From positions 1-44,921 of the forward strand of contig ONWA01000008.1 of the NCBI GenBank assembly GCA_900321425.1: a DNA stretch of 44,921 nt. The letters are read 5' to 3'. The notes under the pieces are model-generated. The model was not told where the DNA came from, searched no databases, and saw only the letters and a program-made list of their open reading frames with translations. Below, piece by piece: positions 8,174 through 17,051 of this stretch. The translations under genes and the position numbers were made by a program. The DNA is from an uncultured Prevotellaceae bacterium. GTDB taxonomy: Bacteria; Bacteroidota; Bacteroidia; Bacteroidales; Bacteroidaceae. Each line of letters starts with the position of its first letter. The stretch's first letter is position 1.

Positions 8174-9165
8174 ACCTGATCCTTGTAAATAATTTTATTG
8201 GCGCCAGAGGTGACTTTCAACGCCTCTGGATGCTCTTTAATATAAGAATCAATATGACGGATACGTTTCTGTTCAAGGATCTCATCCACAGCAATCAAGA
8301 TGCCCGTTTCCTCTACATCGCCAAAACCATAGTTGATAGCAGTACCAAAAAGTTTCATGGTAGGACTTAATCCCATATAGGCATTCACCAAAGGAGGAAT
8401 ATTATATCCTAATTTTCTAATCTCAGAATTAAGAATCTTATAATCTTCTCTAAAATCTTGTTCACAGAATATCTGCGCAAACTCACTTTCATCCGACTCT
8501 ATTTTCAACGGTTTCATCGGTATGATTAGATGATCCTTATCATCAAAATGTTTCTTCAGGAAATACAGAATCATATCCCTCCCCCGACGGATATAAGATG
8601 GATACATCGTCATTTTACCAAAAAAGTAGCGAACATTGGGCTTGATGACAGTCAATGCCCCCAAACCATCCCACAAATTATCCAGAGCGAACAAACTTTT
8701 TGACCCATTTTTACTGGTATTCTGATATTCCAAGGTAACAAAACTACGTCCCAATTCTATCGTATAGGGCATATACTCCTTCATAAAACGGTCAGAGAAA
8801 TGAAACATATGACTCGTGGCTAAAATGGGTTGTCCATCCTCGTCCACATCCACGTCCGTACCTAAAATGTATCGGTAACCTCCAATAATTTCCTCTTCTT
8901 GAGGGTTCCAAACCACCAATTGTTTATAACAGTTTTCGCAAGTATCGAATTCATCCAGATCAAGTTCTTTCCCTGTTCCACCACCTGCTGCACGAAATGC
9001 AATCTCACGAAGTCGACCGATTTCTCGAACCACATTAGGAGCCTGATGCCAAGTAACCACATAAATTTCATTATTACTCTTATTCGTCATTCTCAACTGA
9101 CGCTCTGGAGTCAGCTCCTTCCGCAGGAGTTCTTTGTCAATAGGGGGTATTATTGATTGTTCCAT
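8170..9165 (-). CDS. glsB: OlsB/GlsB-like N-acyltransferase (GNAT fold), glycine lipid synthesis
   Basis: A 331-residue protein with the hemolysin-like/OlsB acyltransferase region: FRAAGGGTGKELDLDEFD near residues 65-82, GGYRYILG, and FSDRFMKEYMPYTIELGRSFV. In Bacteroides, GlsB puts a 3-hydroxy fatty acid on the glycine nitrogen and GlsA adds the second fatty acid, giving glycine lipids; assignment here is by family resemblance and the adjacent PlsC-like gene. The start at 9165 (MEQSII) is 16 bases after glsA; the longer open frame would overlap glsA. A generic GNAT lipid acyltransferase is the alternative. Confidence 0.75.
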   Translation of the reverse strand: MEQSIIPPIDKELLRKELTPERQLRMTNKSNNEIYVVTWHQAPNVVREIGRLREIAFRAAGGGTGKELDLDEFDTCENCYKQLVVWNPQEEEIIGGYRYILGTDVDVDEDGQPILATSHMFHFSDRFMKEYMPYTIELGRSFVTLEYQNTSKNGSKSLFALDNLWDGLGALTVIKPNVRYFFGKMTMYPSYIRRGRDMILYFLKKHFDDKDHLIIPMKPLKIESDESEFAQIFCEQDFREDYKILNSEIRKLGYNIPPLVNAYMGLSPTMKLFGTAINYGFGDVEETGILIAVDEILEQKRIRHIDSYIKEHPEALKVTSGANKIIYKDQV

Positions 9166-9181
9166 ACTTAATTGGTTTTGT

Positions 9182-10006
9182 CTATAGGTTATAAACTTGA
9201 TCTTGAACTTCTTTGGCCCATTCGACCGGCGTTTTTGAGTGATCAAAGTGTTGCCAGCAAATAGGTTTACCGATTCTTATCTCAAATGTCTTATGTACAT
9301 TCTTATACATCTCGTCAACAAGAAAAAGCATAGCGAGATTGAAAGGAAGAAAACGATCGCTAAAATTGGCCAAACGATAGAAAAAATCTGAATTCCTCCC
9401 TCCGAAATGAATAGGCACCACATCTCTATGATACTCGACGCTCTTGGTTATAAATGTCTTTTTCCACTGAAAATCACGTATTGTCTTACCCGTCCGACGT
9501 GAACAAAGGCCTGCAGGGAACATCAGCACATGGTTATCACTTTTAAATACAGCTTCTATCATTGCAGGAAAATTTCTGCCTTGTCGCCCCGTCTTGTTAA
9601 TCGGAACACATAATGGAGCCAAACCAGGCAGATTCATCAGTAAGTCATTCACCAAATAGCGAAAATGTCCATCATATTTTCGACCTATGATGGCGCCCAA
9701 TGCAACTCCATCAATTCCACCTAAAGGATGATTGCTCACAAATGTATAAAGTTTACCATCATGAGGAGATGGAAGATTTTCCATTCCCTTTACATCTAAT
9801 GTCATATCCAAATAGCGTACACAAGCTTCCAACCACTCAGTACCCTCGACATGACGACTATCCCATAAGAAACGATTAACAGCATCCTGATGAATGATAC
9901 GCTTCAACCATGAAACGAGAAATCCAGGAACAAATTTGGCTCGGTTTCCCATCTTAGTTTGCAAGATTGAATCTATGTCAATCGTCTTTGATATCACTTC
10001 ACTCAT
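9182..10006 (-). CDS. glsA: PlsC-like O-acyltransferase, GlsA-type
   Basis: A 274-residue glycerolipid acyltransferase fold. The catalytic NHxxxxD motif is NHPLGGID (H93, D99); FPAGLCSRR near residues 158-166 matches the substrate-phosphate motif, and VPIHFGGRNS is the downstream block. With GNAT-type glsB directly downstream, it is best read as GlsA, which O-acylates the hydroxy fatty acid of N-acylglycine. The gene starts 22 bases after a good -7 box and is divergent from mraZ. A lysophosphatidic acid acyltransferase (PlsC) is possible but is less likely beside glsB. Confidence 0.75.
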   Translation of the reverse strand: MSEVISKTIDIDSILQTKMGNRAKFVPGFLVSWLKRIIHQDAVNRFLWDSRHVEGTEWLEACVRYLDMTLDVKGMENLPSPHDGKLYTFVSNHPLGGIDGVALGAIIGRKYDGHFRYLVNDLLMNLPGLAPLCVPINKTGRQGRNFPAMIEAVFKSDNHVLMFPAGLCSRRTGKTIRDFQWKKTFITKSVEYHRDVVPIHFGGRNSDFFYRLANFSDRFLPFNLAMLFLVDEMYKNVHKTFEIRIGKPICWQHFDHSKTPVEWAKEVQDQVYNL

Positions 10007-10028
10007 AACCTCATATCATATGAACATG

Positions 10029-10057
10029 CAAAATTAACAGAAAATTCATAAATACAA
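10029..10057 (-). promoter_or_regulatory. Promoter for glsA-glsB
   Basis: On the minus strand: -7 TAATTTTG (10036-10029) with a TTG at 10057-10055, spacing 18. It lies back-to-back with the mraZ promoter in a very A/T-rich 204-base intergenic region. Confidence 0.6.
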
Positions 10058-10139
10058 TGCACTTTTTCCTAAAAATGTGCAAAAATAATTCCCTAAAATG
10101 CTTTTTTTTATTTTTTTTGCCCCAAAATTTGATTTTTTG

Positions 10140-10164
10140 TGGGGAATTGTGGTGGAAAGTGGGG
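10140..10164 (+). promoter_or_regulatory. Putative MraZ operator: three TGGKG boxes spaced 10 bp
   Basis: TGGGG at 10140, TGGTG at 10150 and TGGGG at 10160, each followed by a five-base spacer. In E. coli and Mycoplasma, MraZ binds tandem TGGGN boxes with five-base spacers before its own gene. Here the boxes end 9 bases before the -7 element, so MraZ bound there would block the promoter. The middle box carries one deviation. Confidence 0.75.
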
Positions 10165-10173
10165 AGTTTTATG

Positions 10174-10181
10174 TAACTTTG
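10174..10181 (+). promoter_or_regulatory. -7 box for mraZ and the dcw cluster
   Basis: TAACTTTG, 29 bases before the mraZ ATG at 10211. The usual -33 position is occupied by the MraZ-type boxes, and I see no clean TTTG there, which fits a regulated promoter. Confidence 0.65.
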
Positions 10182-10210
10182 AACCCGAAATTCATATAAA
10201 TTTGGTACAT

Positions 10211-10669
10211 ATGCGTTTTTTAGGTAATATAGAAGCAAAGACTGACGCCAAAGGAAGAGCCTTTTTGCCAGCTGTTTTCCGCAAAGTACTACAGGGTGCT
10301 AGCGAAGAAAATCTGGTTTTACGGAAGGATGTCTTTCAAGAATGTTTGGTCTTGTATCCTGAAAGTGTATGGAACGAGCAGATGGATGCCTTGCGTTCCA
10401 AACTGAGCCGATGGAACAAGCAGCAGCAGTTGGTTTTCCGCCAGTTTGTCTCAGAGGTCGAGCTCGTAACACTCGATGGCAATGGACGTTTTCTAATACC
10501 TAAGCGGTACATGAAAATGGCTGGCATTGAACAAGATGTTAAGTTTATCGGCATGGGCGATACCATAGAAATCTGGAGCAATAAACATACCAGCGAGCCA
10601 TTTATGGAGGCTCAAGAATTTGGTCTGGCTCTTGAAGAAATGATGATTGACAAAGACAACAAAGAATAA
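10211..10669 (+). CDS. mraZ: Transcriptional regulator MraZ
   Basis: A 152-residue AbrB-like protein with two MraZ half-domains. The first begins at the N-terminus (FLGNIEAKTDAKGRAFLPAVFR) and the second is around residues 80-110 (VTLDGNGRFLIPKRYMKMAG); each carries the DxxGR signature that contacts DNA. MraZ is the conserved first gene of dcw clusters and represses its own operon by ring-shaped oligomers on TGGGN repeats, which are visible just upstream. The ATG at 10211 is chosen because the upstream open frame runs through promoter sequence. rsmH follows after 11 bases. Confidence 0.95.
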   Translation: MRFLGNIEAKTDAKGRAFLPAVFRKVLQGASEENLVLRKDVFQECLVLYPESVWNEQMDALRSKLSRWNKQQQLVFRQFVSEVELVTLDGNGRFLIPKRYMKMAGIEQDVKFIGMGDTIEIWSNKHTSEPFMEAQEFGLALEEMMIDKDNKE

Positions 10670-10680
10670 AAGCATCAAGA

Positions 10681-11601
10681 ATGACGACTACGGCATTGAC
10701 TTATCACACCCCTGTTCTTCTGCAAGAGAGCGTTAACGGGTTAAACATCCACCAAGACGGCATCTATGTGGATGTAACCTTTGGGGGAGGAGGGCATAGC
10801 CGAGAGATACTAAGCCGTTTGGGAAACAACGGACACTTATACAGTTTCGACCAAGATGCCGACTCAGAAAAAAACATTGTCGCTGATGATAGATTTACGT
10901 TTGTCAGAAGCAACTTTAGATATATCAGAAATTGGATGCGATACTACCATGTAGAGCATATCGATGGTATCTTGGCCGACTTAGGAGTGTCCAGTCACCA
11001 TTTTGATGATGAAACGAGAGGTTTTTCCTTCCGCTTCGACGCTCCGTTGGACATGAGGATGAACAAACGAGCAGGAGGTACTGCTGCCAGTGTCCTCAAT
11101 AGCTATACCGAAGAGCAACTGGCTCAGATCTTTTACCTTTACGGAGAACTCAAAAATGCAAGAAAAATTGCCTCAGCCATTATAAAGGCCCGCATGGACA
11201 AGCCTATCAATACAACGAGCGACCTCTTAATGGCTACAGAAAAGCTGTTTCAAAAAGAACGAGAGAAGAAAGAAATGGCTAAGATGTTTCAGGCACTCCG
11301 CATTGAGGTAAACCAAGAAATGGGAGCGTTAAAAGAGATGCTTACAAGTGCAACAGAGTTACTTCGGGAAGGAGGTCGGTTGTCCGTTATCACCTACCAT
11401 TCATTAGAGGATCGGATGGTGAAGAACATCATGAAGACAGGGAATCCTGAAGGAAAGGTAGAGAAAGACTTCTTTGGTCGTTCCTGTTCGCCCTTTCAGC
11501 TAGTTAACAGCAAAGTCATTGTTCCTAGCTCGGAAGAACAACAGACAAACCCGAGGAGTAGAAGTGCGAAGTTACGCATTGCAGAAAAAGTAAAACAATA
11601 A
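10681..11601 (+). CDS. rsmH: 16S rRNA (cytosine(1402)-N(4))-methyltransferase RsmH
   Basis: A 306-residue SAM-dependent methyltransferase formerly called MraW. The start YHTPVLLQESV is typical, and the SAM site shows DVTFGGGGHS near residues 31-40. DGILADLGVSSHHFDD and GFSFRFDAPLDMRM follow, and the C-terminal YHSLEDRMVK is the family signature. It methylates N4 of C1402 in the ribosomal P site. Second gene in dcw, 11 bases after mraZ and 13 before ftsL. Length is normal. Confidence 0.95.
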   Translation: MTTTALTYHTPVLLQESVNGLNIHQDGIYVDVTFGGGGHSREILSRLGNNGHLYSFDQDADSEKNIVADDRFTFVRSNFRYIRNWMRYYHVEHIDGILADLGVSSHHFDDETRGFSFRFDAPLDMRMNKRAGGTAASVLNSYTEEQLAQIFYLYGELKNARKIASAIIKARMDKPINTTSDLLMATEKLFQKEREKKEMAKMFQALRIEVNQEMGALKEMLTSATELLREGGRLSVITYHSLEDRMVKNIMKTGNPEGKVEKDFFGRSCSPFQLVNSKVIVPSSEEQQTNPRSRSAKLRIAEKVKQ

Positions 11602-11614
11602 ATACCAGATAAAA

Positions 11615-12067
11615 GTGGCAAAGGAAGAAAACTTAGAGCAGGAAATTCAGTTATCCCCTGAAGTCTCACAAGACAAGAATAAGCAGGAAACTGGCACATT
11701 AGAAATGATTGAGGAGCGGGCAAAAGAAGAAGAATCACGTTCTCTCTCTTCACTGAACCTGCGTACTATATTGGGTGGTGACGTCTTAACTGCAAAGACG
11801 GTACGCCATCAGATATGGCTGTTTGTACTCATTGTCATCTTCGCTATTATCTATGTTGCATTCAGATACCAGTGCCAACAAGACATGATTGCCATTGACA
11901 AATTAGAAAATGAATTGAAAGATGCCAAATTCAAGGCACTCTCTAGTTCCAGTACACTAACGGAGCGCTGTCGTGAAAGCCACGTGTTAGACGTTCTACG
12001 CCAAAATAAAGACAGCGTTCTACATATAGCAGATCAGCCCCCATATATTATCCAGATTCCAGAATAA
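11615..12067 (+). CDS. ftsL: FtsL-like cell division protein
   Basis: A 150-residue bitopic membrane protein: an acidic cytoplasmic segment of about 65 residues, one transmembrane helix about 67-84, then a short periplasmic helix (DKLENELKDAKFKALSSSSTLTE) that could form a coiled coil. Position between rsmH and ftsI, size and topology identify it; FtsL sequences diverge too fast for motifs. It would work with FtsI and FtsW, and FtsB is not encoded nearby. The start is GTG at 11615, since no earlier ATG is in frame after the rsmH stop and the family's acidic leader begins there. The long acidic N-terminus is typical of Bacteroidota. Confidence 0.8.
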   Translation: MAKEENLEQEIQLSPEVSQDKNKQETGTLEMIEERAKEEESRSLSSLNLRTILGGDVLTAKTVRHQIWLFVLIVIFAIIYVAFRYQCQQDMIAIDKLENELKDAKFKALSSSSTLTERCRESHVLDVLRQNKDSVLHIADQPPYIIQIPE

Positions 12068-12098
12068 ACCATCAAAAAGACAAACACCACAAAGAAAA

Positions 12099-14264
12099 AT
12101 GAATAAGTTCAATAGTGAAAAAGTGATGCCACGCTATTTTGCCATAGCGATAATATTTACCATAATAGGATTTGCTATCTTGGGAAAGGCTATGTATATC
12201 ATGACCATCAAAAAAGACTATTGGACCAAGGTTGCCGCTAGACTCAAGCGCGATAGTGTATGCGTAAAGCCAACCCGTGGTAACATTCTTAGCTGTGACG
12301 GTCAGTTGATGGCAAGCAGTATCCCTGAATATCGAATCTACATGGACTTTAAGGCTGGTGGCAAAGAAAAAGACTCTTTGTTAGGTGTCAAGATGGACTC
12401 TATCTGCGAAGGACTTGCTGAAATATTTCCTGAATATACAGCCGAGAAATTCAGAGTCCAAATGGAACTTGCCAGAAAAGATTCTCTCAGTCATTATCCT
12501 ATATGGCGAAAGCGTATTGATTACAATACATTCACTCAAGTTAAAAGTCTCCCAGTATTCAATCTCTCCAAATACAAAGGAGGATTTCACTGGGAAGAAT
12601 TCAACGCTCGACGTCGTCCTTTTGGCTCACTGGCTCAACGCACAGTCGGTGATATGTTCGGTGCTAAGGATACTGCTCGTTGTGGTCTTGAACTATCTTT
12701 CGACTCTATTCTTAGAGGGACAAACGGTCTGACACACAGGCGAAAGGTCCTTAATAAATATATGAACATACCCGTGATGCAACCCATCGACGGAGCGGAT
12801 ATTGTGACCACCATCGACGTAAACATGCAAGACATCGCCGAACGTGCCGTCATCGACGAATTGAAAGACATCAACGGTGACTTAGGCGTGGCCATTCTGA
12901 TGGAAGTTGAAACAGGTGACATCAAGGCTATTGTAAATATGTCAAAATGCGTATTAGATAATGGCGAAGTGGTATACCGAGAGATTAAGAACAATGCAGT
13001 TGCCGACCTTCGCGAGCCCGGTTCTGTATTCAAGACTGCCTCCATTCTCGTGGCATTAGATGACGGCGTAATTCCCAACGACACCAATTATATCATCCAT
13101 ACTGGCTGCGGTATCGTAGATATGCATGGAAGACCGATGAAAGATCACAACTGGCGAAGAGGTGGTTATCAAGATATCAATGTAGCACGCGCCCTCGAAG
13201 TCAGTTCCAACATCGGTGTAAGCCATGTCATCGATAAATTCTACGGGCATAAACCCGAAAAGTTCATTGAAAGTATCTACCGTACAGGGCTTGCCAGCGA
13301 TCTACACATTCCGCTGGTGGGTTCGACCAAGCCACGCATCCGTAAACCAGAAAAAGACAAGTATGGTCATTGGACGAACTGGAGTAAGACAGCTCTCCCA
13401 TGGATGAGTATCGGCTATGAGACACAGATTCCTCCCATCTCCACAGTAACATTTTACAATGCCATTGCCAATAATGGCAAAATGATGCGCCCACGATTTG
13501 TCAAAGCAGTTATGAAAAATGGCGAAGTCGTGGCAGAATTTCCACCCGAAGTGGTGAAGACAAGGATTGCCAAACCCGCTACCATCAAGATGATGCAAAC
13601 GATTCTTGAGCATGTAGTAAGCCAAGGATTAGGAAAAAGGGCGGGTTCCAAATCCTTCAAAGTTGCAGGTAAGACAGGTACAGCGCAGATTTCTCAGGGT
13701 GCAGGTGGCTATAAGTCTGGTACTGTGCAGTACTGGCTAAGTTTTGCTGGCTATTTTCCAGCAGATGCTCCCCGTTACAGCTGTATTGTCTGCCTGAAAA
13801 AGTCAGGACTTCCAGCCTCTGGAGGCGGTATGAGCGGATTGGTATTCCACCGCATTTCAGAAGGTGTAATGGCTCAAAGTCTTAAACTTCATGTCAAGGA
13901 TGCCAGAGACTCCCTGTCGATCATGATTCCTGAAGTAAAAGATGGAGATATCATTGCTGCCGACTATGTGCTTCATCAGTTGGGAATACGCACAAATGTC
14001 AACCAAGATTTCTCCTATGCAAACGGCAACCCGATATGGGGGAAGGCAACGCTTAGCAAAGAAAAAGTCATGCTGACCAGTAGCAAGACATCTCACAACG
14101 TCGTACCGGATGTCACCGGCATGGGAGCCCGCGATGCCGTCTACCTGATGGAATGCCGAGGCATTCAGGTAAAACTTCATGGAAGAGGTAAAGTCAAATC
14201 ACAGAGCATACCGGCAGGAAATATCGCCAAGAAAGGATCTGTATGTGAATTAAGATTACAATAA
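12099..14264 (+). CDS. ftsI: Penicillin-binding protein FtsI/SpoVD type with C-terminal PASTA domain
   Basis: A 721-residue class B PBP: N-terminal transmembrane helix about 13-35, dimerisation domain to about 230, and a transpeptidase domain with S309-x-x-K in PGSVFK, SSN at 369-371 and KTG at 525-527. A single PASTA domain occupies about 668-721 (VPDVTGMGARDAVYLM). It cross-links septal peptidoglycan with FtsW, which is downstream. The PASTA tail makes it SpoVD-like rather than like E. coli FtsI (588 residues, no PASTA); this is usual for Bacteroidota. It lies 31 bases after ftsL and 12 before murE. Confidence 0.95.
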   Translation: MNKFNSEKVMPRYFAIAIIFTIIGFAILGKAMYIMTIKKDYWTKVAARLKRDSVCVKPTRGNILSCDGQLMASSIPEYRIYMDFKAGGKEKDSLLGVKMDSICEGLAEIFPEYTAEKFRVQMELARKDSLSHYPIWRKRIDYNTFTQVKSLPVFNLSKYKGGFHWEEFNARRRPFGSLAQRTVGDMFGAKDTARCGLELSFDSILRGTNGLTHRRKVLNKYMNIPVMQPIDGADIVTTIDVNMQDIAERAVIDELKDINGDLGVAILMEVETGDIKAIVNMSKCVLDNGEVVYREIKNNAVADLREPGSVFKTASILVALDDGVIPNDTNYIIHTGCGIVDMHGRPMKDHNWRRGGYQDINVARALEVSSNIGVSHVIDKFYGHKPEKFIESIYRTGLASDLHIPLVGSTKPRIRKPEKDKYGHWTNWSKTALPWMSIGYETQIPPISTVTFYNAIANNGKMMRPRFVKAVMKNGEVVAEFPPEVVKTRIAKPATIKMMQTILEHVVSQGLGKRAGSKSFKVAGKTGTAQISQGAGGYKSGTVQYWLSFAGYFPADAPRYSCIVCLKKSGLPASGGGMSGLVFHRISEGVMAQSLKLHVKDARDSLSIMIPEVKDGDIIAADYVLHQLGIRTNVNQDFSYANGNPIWGKATLSKEKVMLTSSKTSHNVVPDVTGMGARDAVYLMECRGIQVKLHGRGKVKSQSIPAGNIAKKGSVCELRLQ

Positions 14265-14276
14265 AAAACAAGATAT

Positions 14277-15758
14277 ATGAAACTCAGCGAACTGCTCAAG
14301 AAAGTAAAACCGCTCCAGATAATTGGAGACGCGGAGAAAGAGATTACAGGCATCAATATCGATTCAAGGCGAATTGAAGCAGGTCATTTGTTTGTGGCCA
14401 TCCCTGGAACACAGACAGACGGCCATATGTTTATTGGGAAAGCCATTGAACTAGGAGCTACTGCCATACTCTGCGAAAAAATGCCTGAAGATATCAAAGA
14501 GGACATCACCTATGCTACAGTGGCATCAACAGAAGATGCGGTTGGCAAAGTGGCAACCATCTTCTATGGAGATCCATCTAGGAAGCTCAAGTTAGTAGGC
14601 GTCACAGGTACAAATGGCAAAACGACTATCGCCACCTTATTATATAATATGTTCCGCCAGCTGGGCTATCATTGTGGTCTACTATCTACGGTATGCAACT
14701 ATATTGATGGTGAGGCTGTCCCAGCCAGTCATACGACACCAGATCCCATTGAGTTGAATCAGTTACTAGCCAAAATGGTGGAGAAAGGATGCACCTATGC
14801 ATTCATGGAGTGTTCCAGTCACGCCATTGCCCAAAGACGCATTGGAGGACTGAGATTTGTCGGAGGAATCTTCACCAATCTAACACGTGACCACCTAGAT
14901 TATCACAAGACCTTTGAAAACTATCGTGATGCCAAGAAAGCTTTCTTCGATGGACTATCCAAGGATGCTTTTGCTATAACAAATGTTGATGACAAAAACG
15001 GAATGGTTATGGTTCAGAATTGCAAGGCGCAGGTGAAGACATACTCAACACGCTCGATGGCAGATTTCAGAGCCCGTATTATAGAATGTCATTTTGAAGG
15101 GATGTACTTGGAGATAGATGGACGTGAAGTTGGTGTTCAGTTCATCGGCAAATTCAATGTCAGCAACCTTTTGGCTGTTTATGGAGCAGCTGTCATGTTA
15201 GAGCAAAAGCCAGAGGACATTCTATTGGTTCTTAGTACGCTGAAAAGTGTCAGCGGACGCCTGGAACCTATCCATTCTCCGGAAGGATATACCGCTATCG
15301 TAGATTATGCTCATACACCCGATGCTTTGGAGAACGTGCTCAATGCCATTCATGAGGTACTGAACACTCACTCTTCAGAAGGACGCGCACAGGACAAGAC
15401 AGGACATATCATCACTGTCTGCGGTGCAGGCGGCAACCGTGATAAGGGGAAACGCCCATTGATGGCCCAAGAAGCCGTAAAACAAAGCGACAAGGTGATT
15501 ATCACTTCTGACAATCCACGATTTGAAGAGCCTCAGGACATCATCAATGATATGATAGCCGGCCTTAATGCCAAACAAATGAAAAAAGTGCTTTGTATTG
15601 TTGATCGAAAAGAAGCGATTCGCACTGCATGTATGCTGGCAGAAAAGGGTGATGTAATTCTTATTGCTGGAAAAGGTCATGAGGACTATCAAGAGATTAA
15701 GGGAGTAAAGCATCACTTTGACGACAAAGAAGTTGTAAGAGAGATTTTCAATAACTAA
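14277..15758 (+). CDS. murE: UDP-MurNAc-L-Ala-D-Glu:meso-diaminopimelate ligase
   Basis: A 493-residue Mur ligase. The ATP loop is TGTNGKTT (110-117), ECSSHAI follows at about 179-184, the carbamylated lysine region is RDAKKAFF, and DNPR at 412-415 marks meso-diaminopimelate as the added amino acid (lysine-adding MurE enzymes differ here). Cytoplasmic third amino acid step of the stem peptide. It is 12 bases after ftsI. A loop with EGRAQDKTG near 369-375 is slightly long. murF, normally the next step, is absent from the cluster. Confidence 0.95.
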   Translation: MKLSELLKKVKPLQIIGDAEKEITGINIDSRRIEAGHLFVAIPGTQTDGHMFIGKAIELGATAILCEKMPEDIKEDITYATVASTEDAVGKVATIFYGDPSRKLKLVGVTGTNGKTTIATLLYNMFRQLGYHCGLLSTVCNYIDGEAVPASHTTPDPIELNQLLAKMVEKGCTYAFMECSSHAIAQRRIGGLRFVGGIFTNLTRDHLDYHKTFENYRDAKKAFFDGLSKDAFAITNVDDKNGMVMVQNCKAQVKTYSTRSMADFRARIIECHFEGMYLEIDGREVGVQFIGKFNVSNLLAVYGAAVMLEQKPEDILLVLSTLKSVSGRLEPIHSPEGYTAIVDYAHTPDALENVLNAIHEVLNTHSSEGRAQDKTGHIITVCGAGGNRDKGKRPLMAQEAVKQSDKVIITSDNPRFEEPQDIINDMIAGLNAKQMKKVLCIVDRKEAIRTACMLAEKGDVILIAGKGHEDYQEIKGVKHHFDDKEVVREIFNN

Positions 15759-15778
15759 AATTTATACCTTATTACATT

Positions 15779-17047
15779 ATGTTATACTATATCTTCCGGT
15801 TCCTAGAGCAATTCAACATACCTGGATCACACATGTGGTCGTACATCTCGTTCAGATCTCTTCTGGCACTCATCTTGTCACTTGTCATTTCTGCCTGGTT
15901 TGGTGAGTATTTCATCAAATATATGAGACGTAAGAAAATCTATGAGACAGAACGCGACCCATCCATTGATCCTTTTGGAGTGGAGAAAAAAGGTGTTCCT
16001 ACAATGGGTGGCATCATTATCATTGTCTCCATCCTCATCCCAGTTATTCTTCTGGGACGTATGCGTAATGTATACCTCATCTTAATGATCGTAACGACAC
16101 TATGGCTGGGATTCCTTGGATTCCTTGATGACTACATCAAGATCTTCAAACAGAACAAAGATGGCCTGAAAGGTAAATACAAAATTGTGGGTCAGGTGAG
16201 TATCGGTTTCATTGTAGGTCTGACACTGTATCTAAGCCCTGATGTGGTTATGCGCGAGAATGTATCCATTTCACAGCAGAGTCAGGAGATTGTGGTACAC
16301 AAAAGCGAAGCCGAAAAATCCCTGAAGACCACTATTCCGTTCATTAAGAATCACAACCTTGATTATTCCAAAGTCATGAGTTTTTGTGGCAATTATAAGA
16401 CTGCTGCCGGCTGGATTCTTTTCGTCATCATGACAATTATTGTGGTCACCGCAGTTTCCAATGGTGCCAACCTCAACGACGGAATGGATGGTATGTGTGC
16501 TGGAAATTCCGCTATTATTGGTGTCGCATTAGGCATTCTTGCCTATGTATCTTCCCACATCGTCTATTCTGCTTATTTCGATATTATGTACATCCCTGAT
16601 TCACAAGAGCTTGTGGTATTCCTCTGCGCTTTTATCGGAGCCATGATTGGTTTCCTCTGGTATAATGCATTCCCTGCTCAGATCTTTATGGGTGATACTG
16701 GCTCATTAACCATTGGAGGAATTATCGGTGTAGCAGCAATTATCATCCACAAAGAACTTTTACTACCTATTCTGTGTGGTATCTTCTTTGTAGAAAGTTT
16801 AAGTGTTATCATCCAAACACAATATTTTAAATGGATGAAACGAAAAGGACAACGAGTACGCGTATTCAGAGCAACGCCCATTCACGATACATTTCGTCGT
16901 TTAGACTCACAGTTGGACAATACTAGTCGCTATATCTTAAAAGGATGGCCCCATCGTCCATTCCATGAGTCCAAAATCACTATTCGTTTTTGGATTACCA
17001 CTATTATCCTTGCCGCACTGGCAATTATCACCTTGAAAATGAGATAA
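15779..17047 (+). CDS. mraY: Phospho-N-acetylmuramoyl-pentapeptide transferase
   Basis: A 422-residue polytopic membrane enzyme. Family blocks are clear: KKGVPTMGGI, FLDDYIKI, NLNDGMDGM (usually NLTDGLDGL), FMGDTGSL and the cytoplasmic histidine-containing loop (ATPIHDTF). It moves phospho-MurNAc-pentapeptide onto undecaprenyl phosphate, giving lipid I. It is longer than E. coli MraY (360) because of an insertion about residues 156-195 (MRENVSISQQ region), which is usual for Bacteroidota. murD follows 4 bases later. Confidence 0.96.
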   Translation: MLYYIFRFLEQFNIPGSHMWSYISFRSLLALILSLVISAWFGEYFIKYMRRKKIYETERDPSIDPFGVEKKGVPTMGGIIIIVSILIPVILLGRMRNVYLILMIVTTLWLGFLGFLDDYIKIFKQNKDGLKGKYKIVGQVSIGFIVGLTLYLSPDVVMRENVSISQQSQEIVVHKSEAEKSLKTTIPFIKNHNLDYSKVMSFCGNYKTAAGWILFVIMTIIVVTAVSNGANLNDGMDGMCAGNSAIIGVALGILAYVSSHIVYSAYFDIMYIPDSQELVVFLCAFIGAMIGFLWYNAFPAQIFMGDTGSLTIGGIIGVAAIIIHKELLLPILCGIFFVESLSVIIQTQYFKWMKRKGQRVRVFRATPIHDTFRRLDSQLDNTSRYILKGWPHRPFHESKITIRFWITTIILAALAIITLKMR

Positions 17048-17051
17048 TTAT

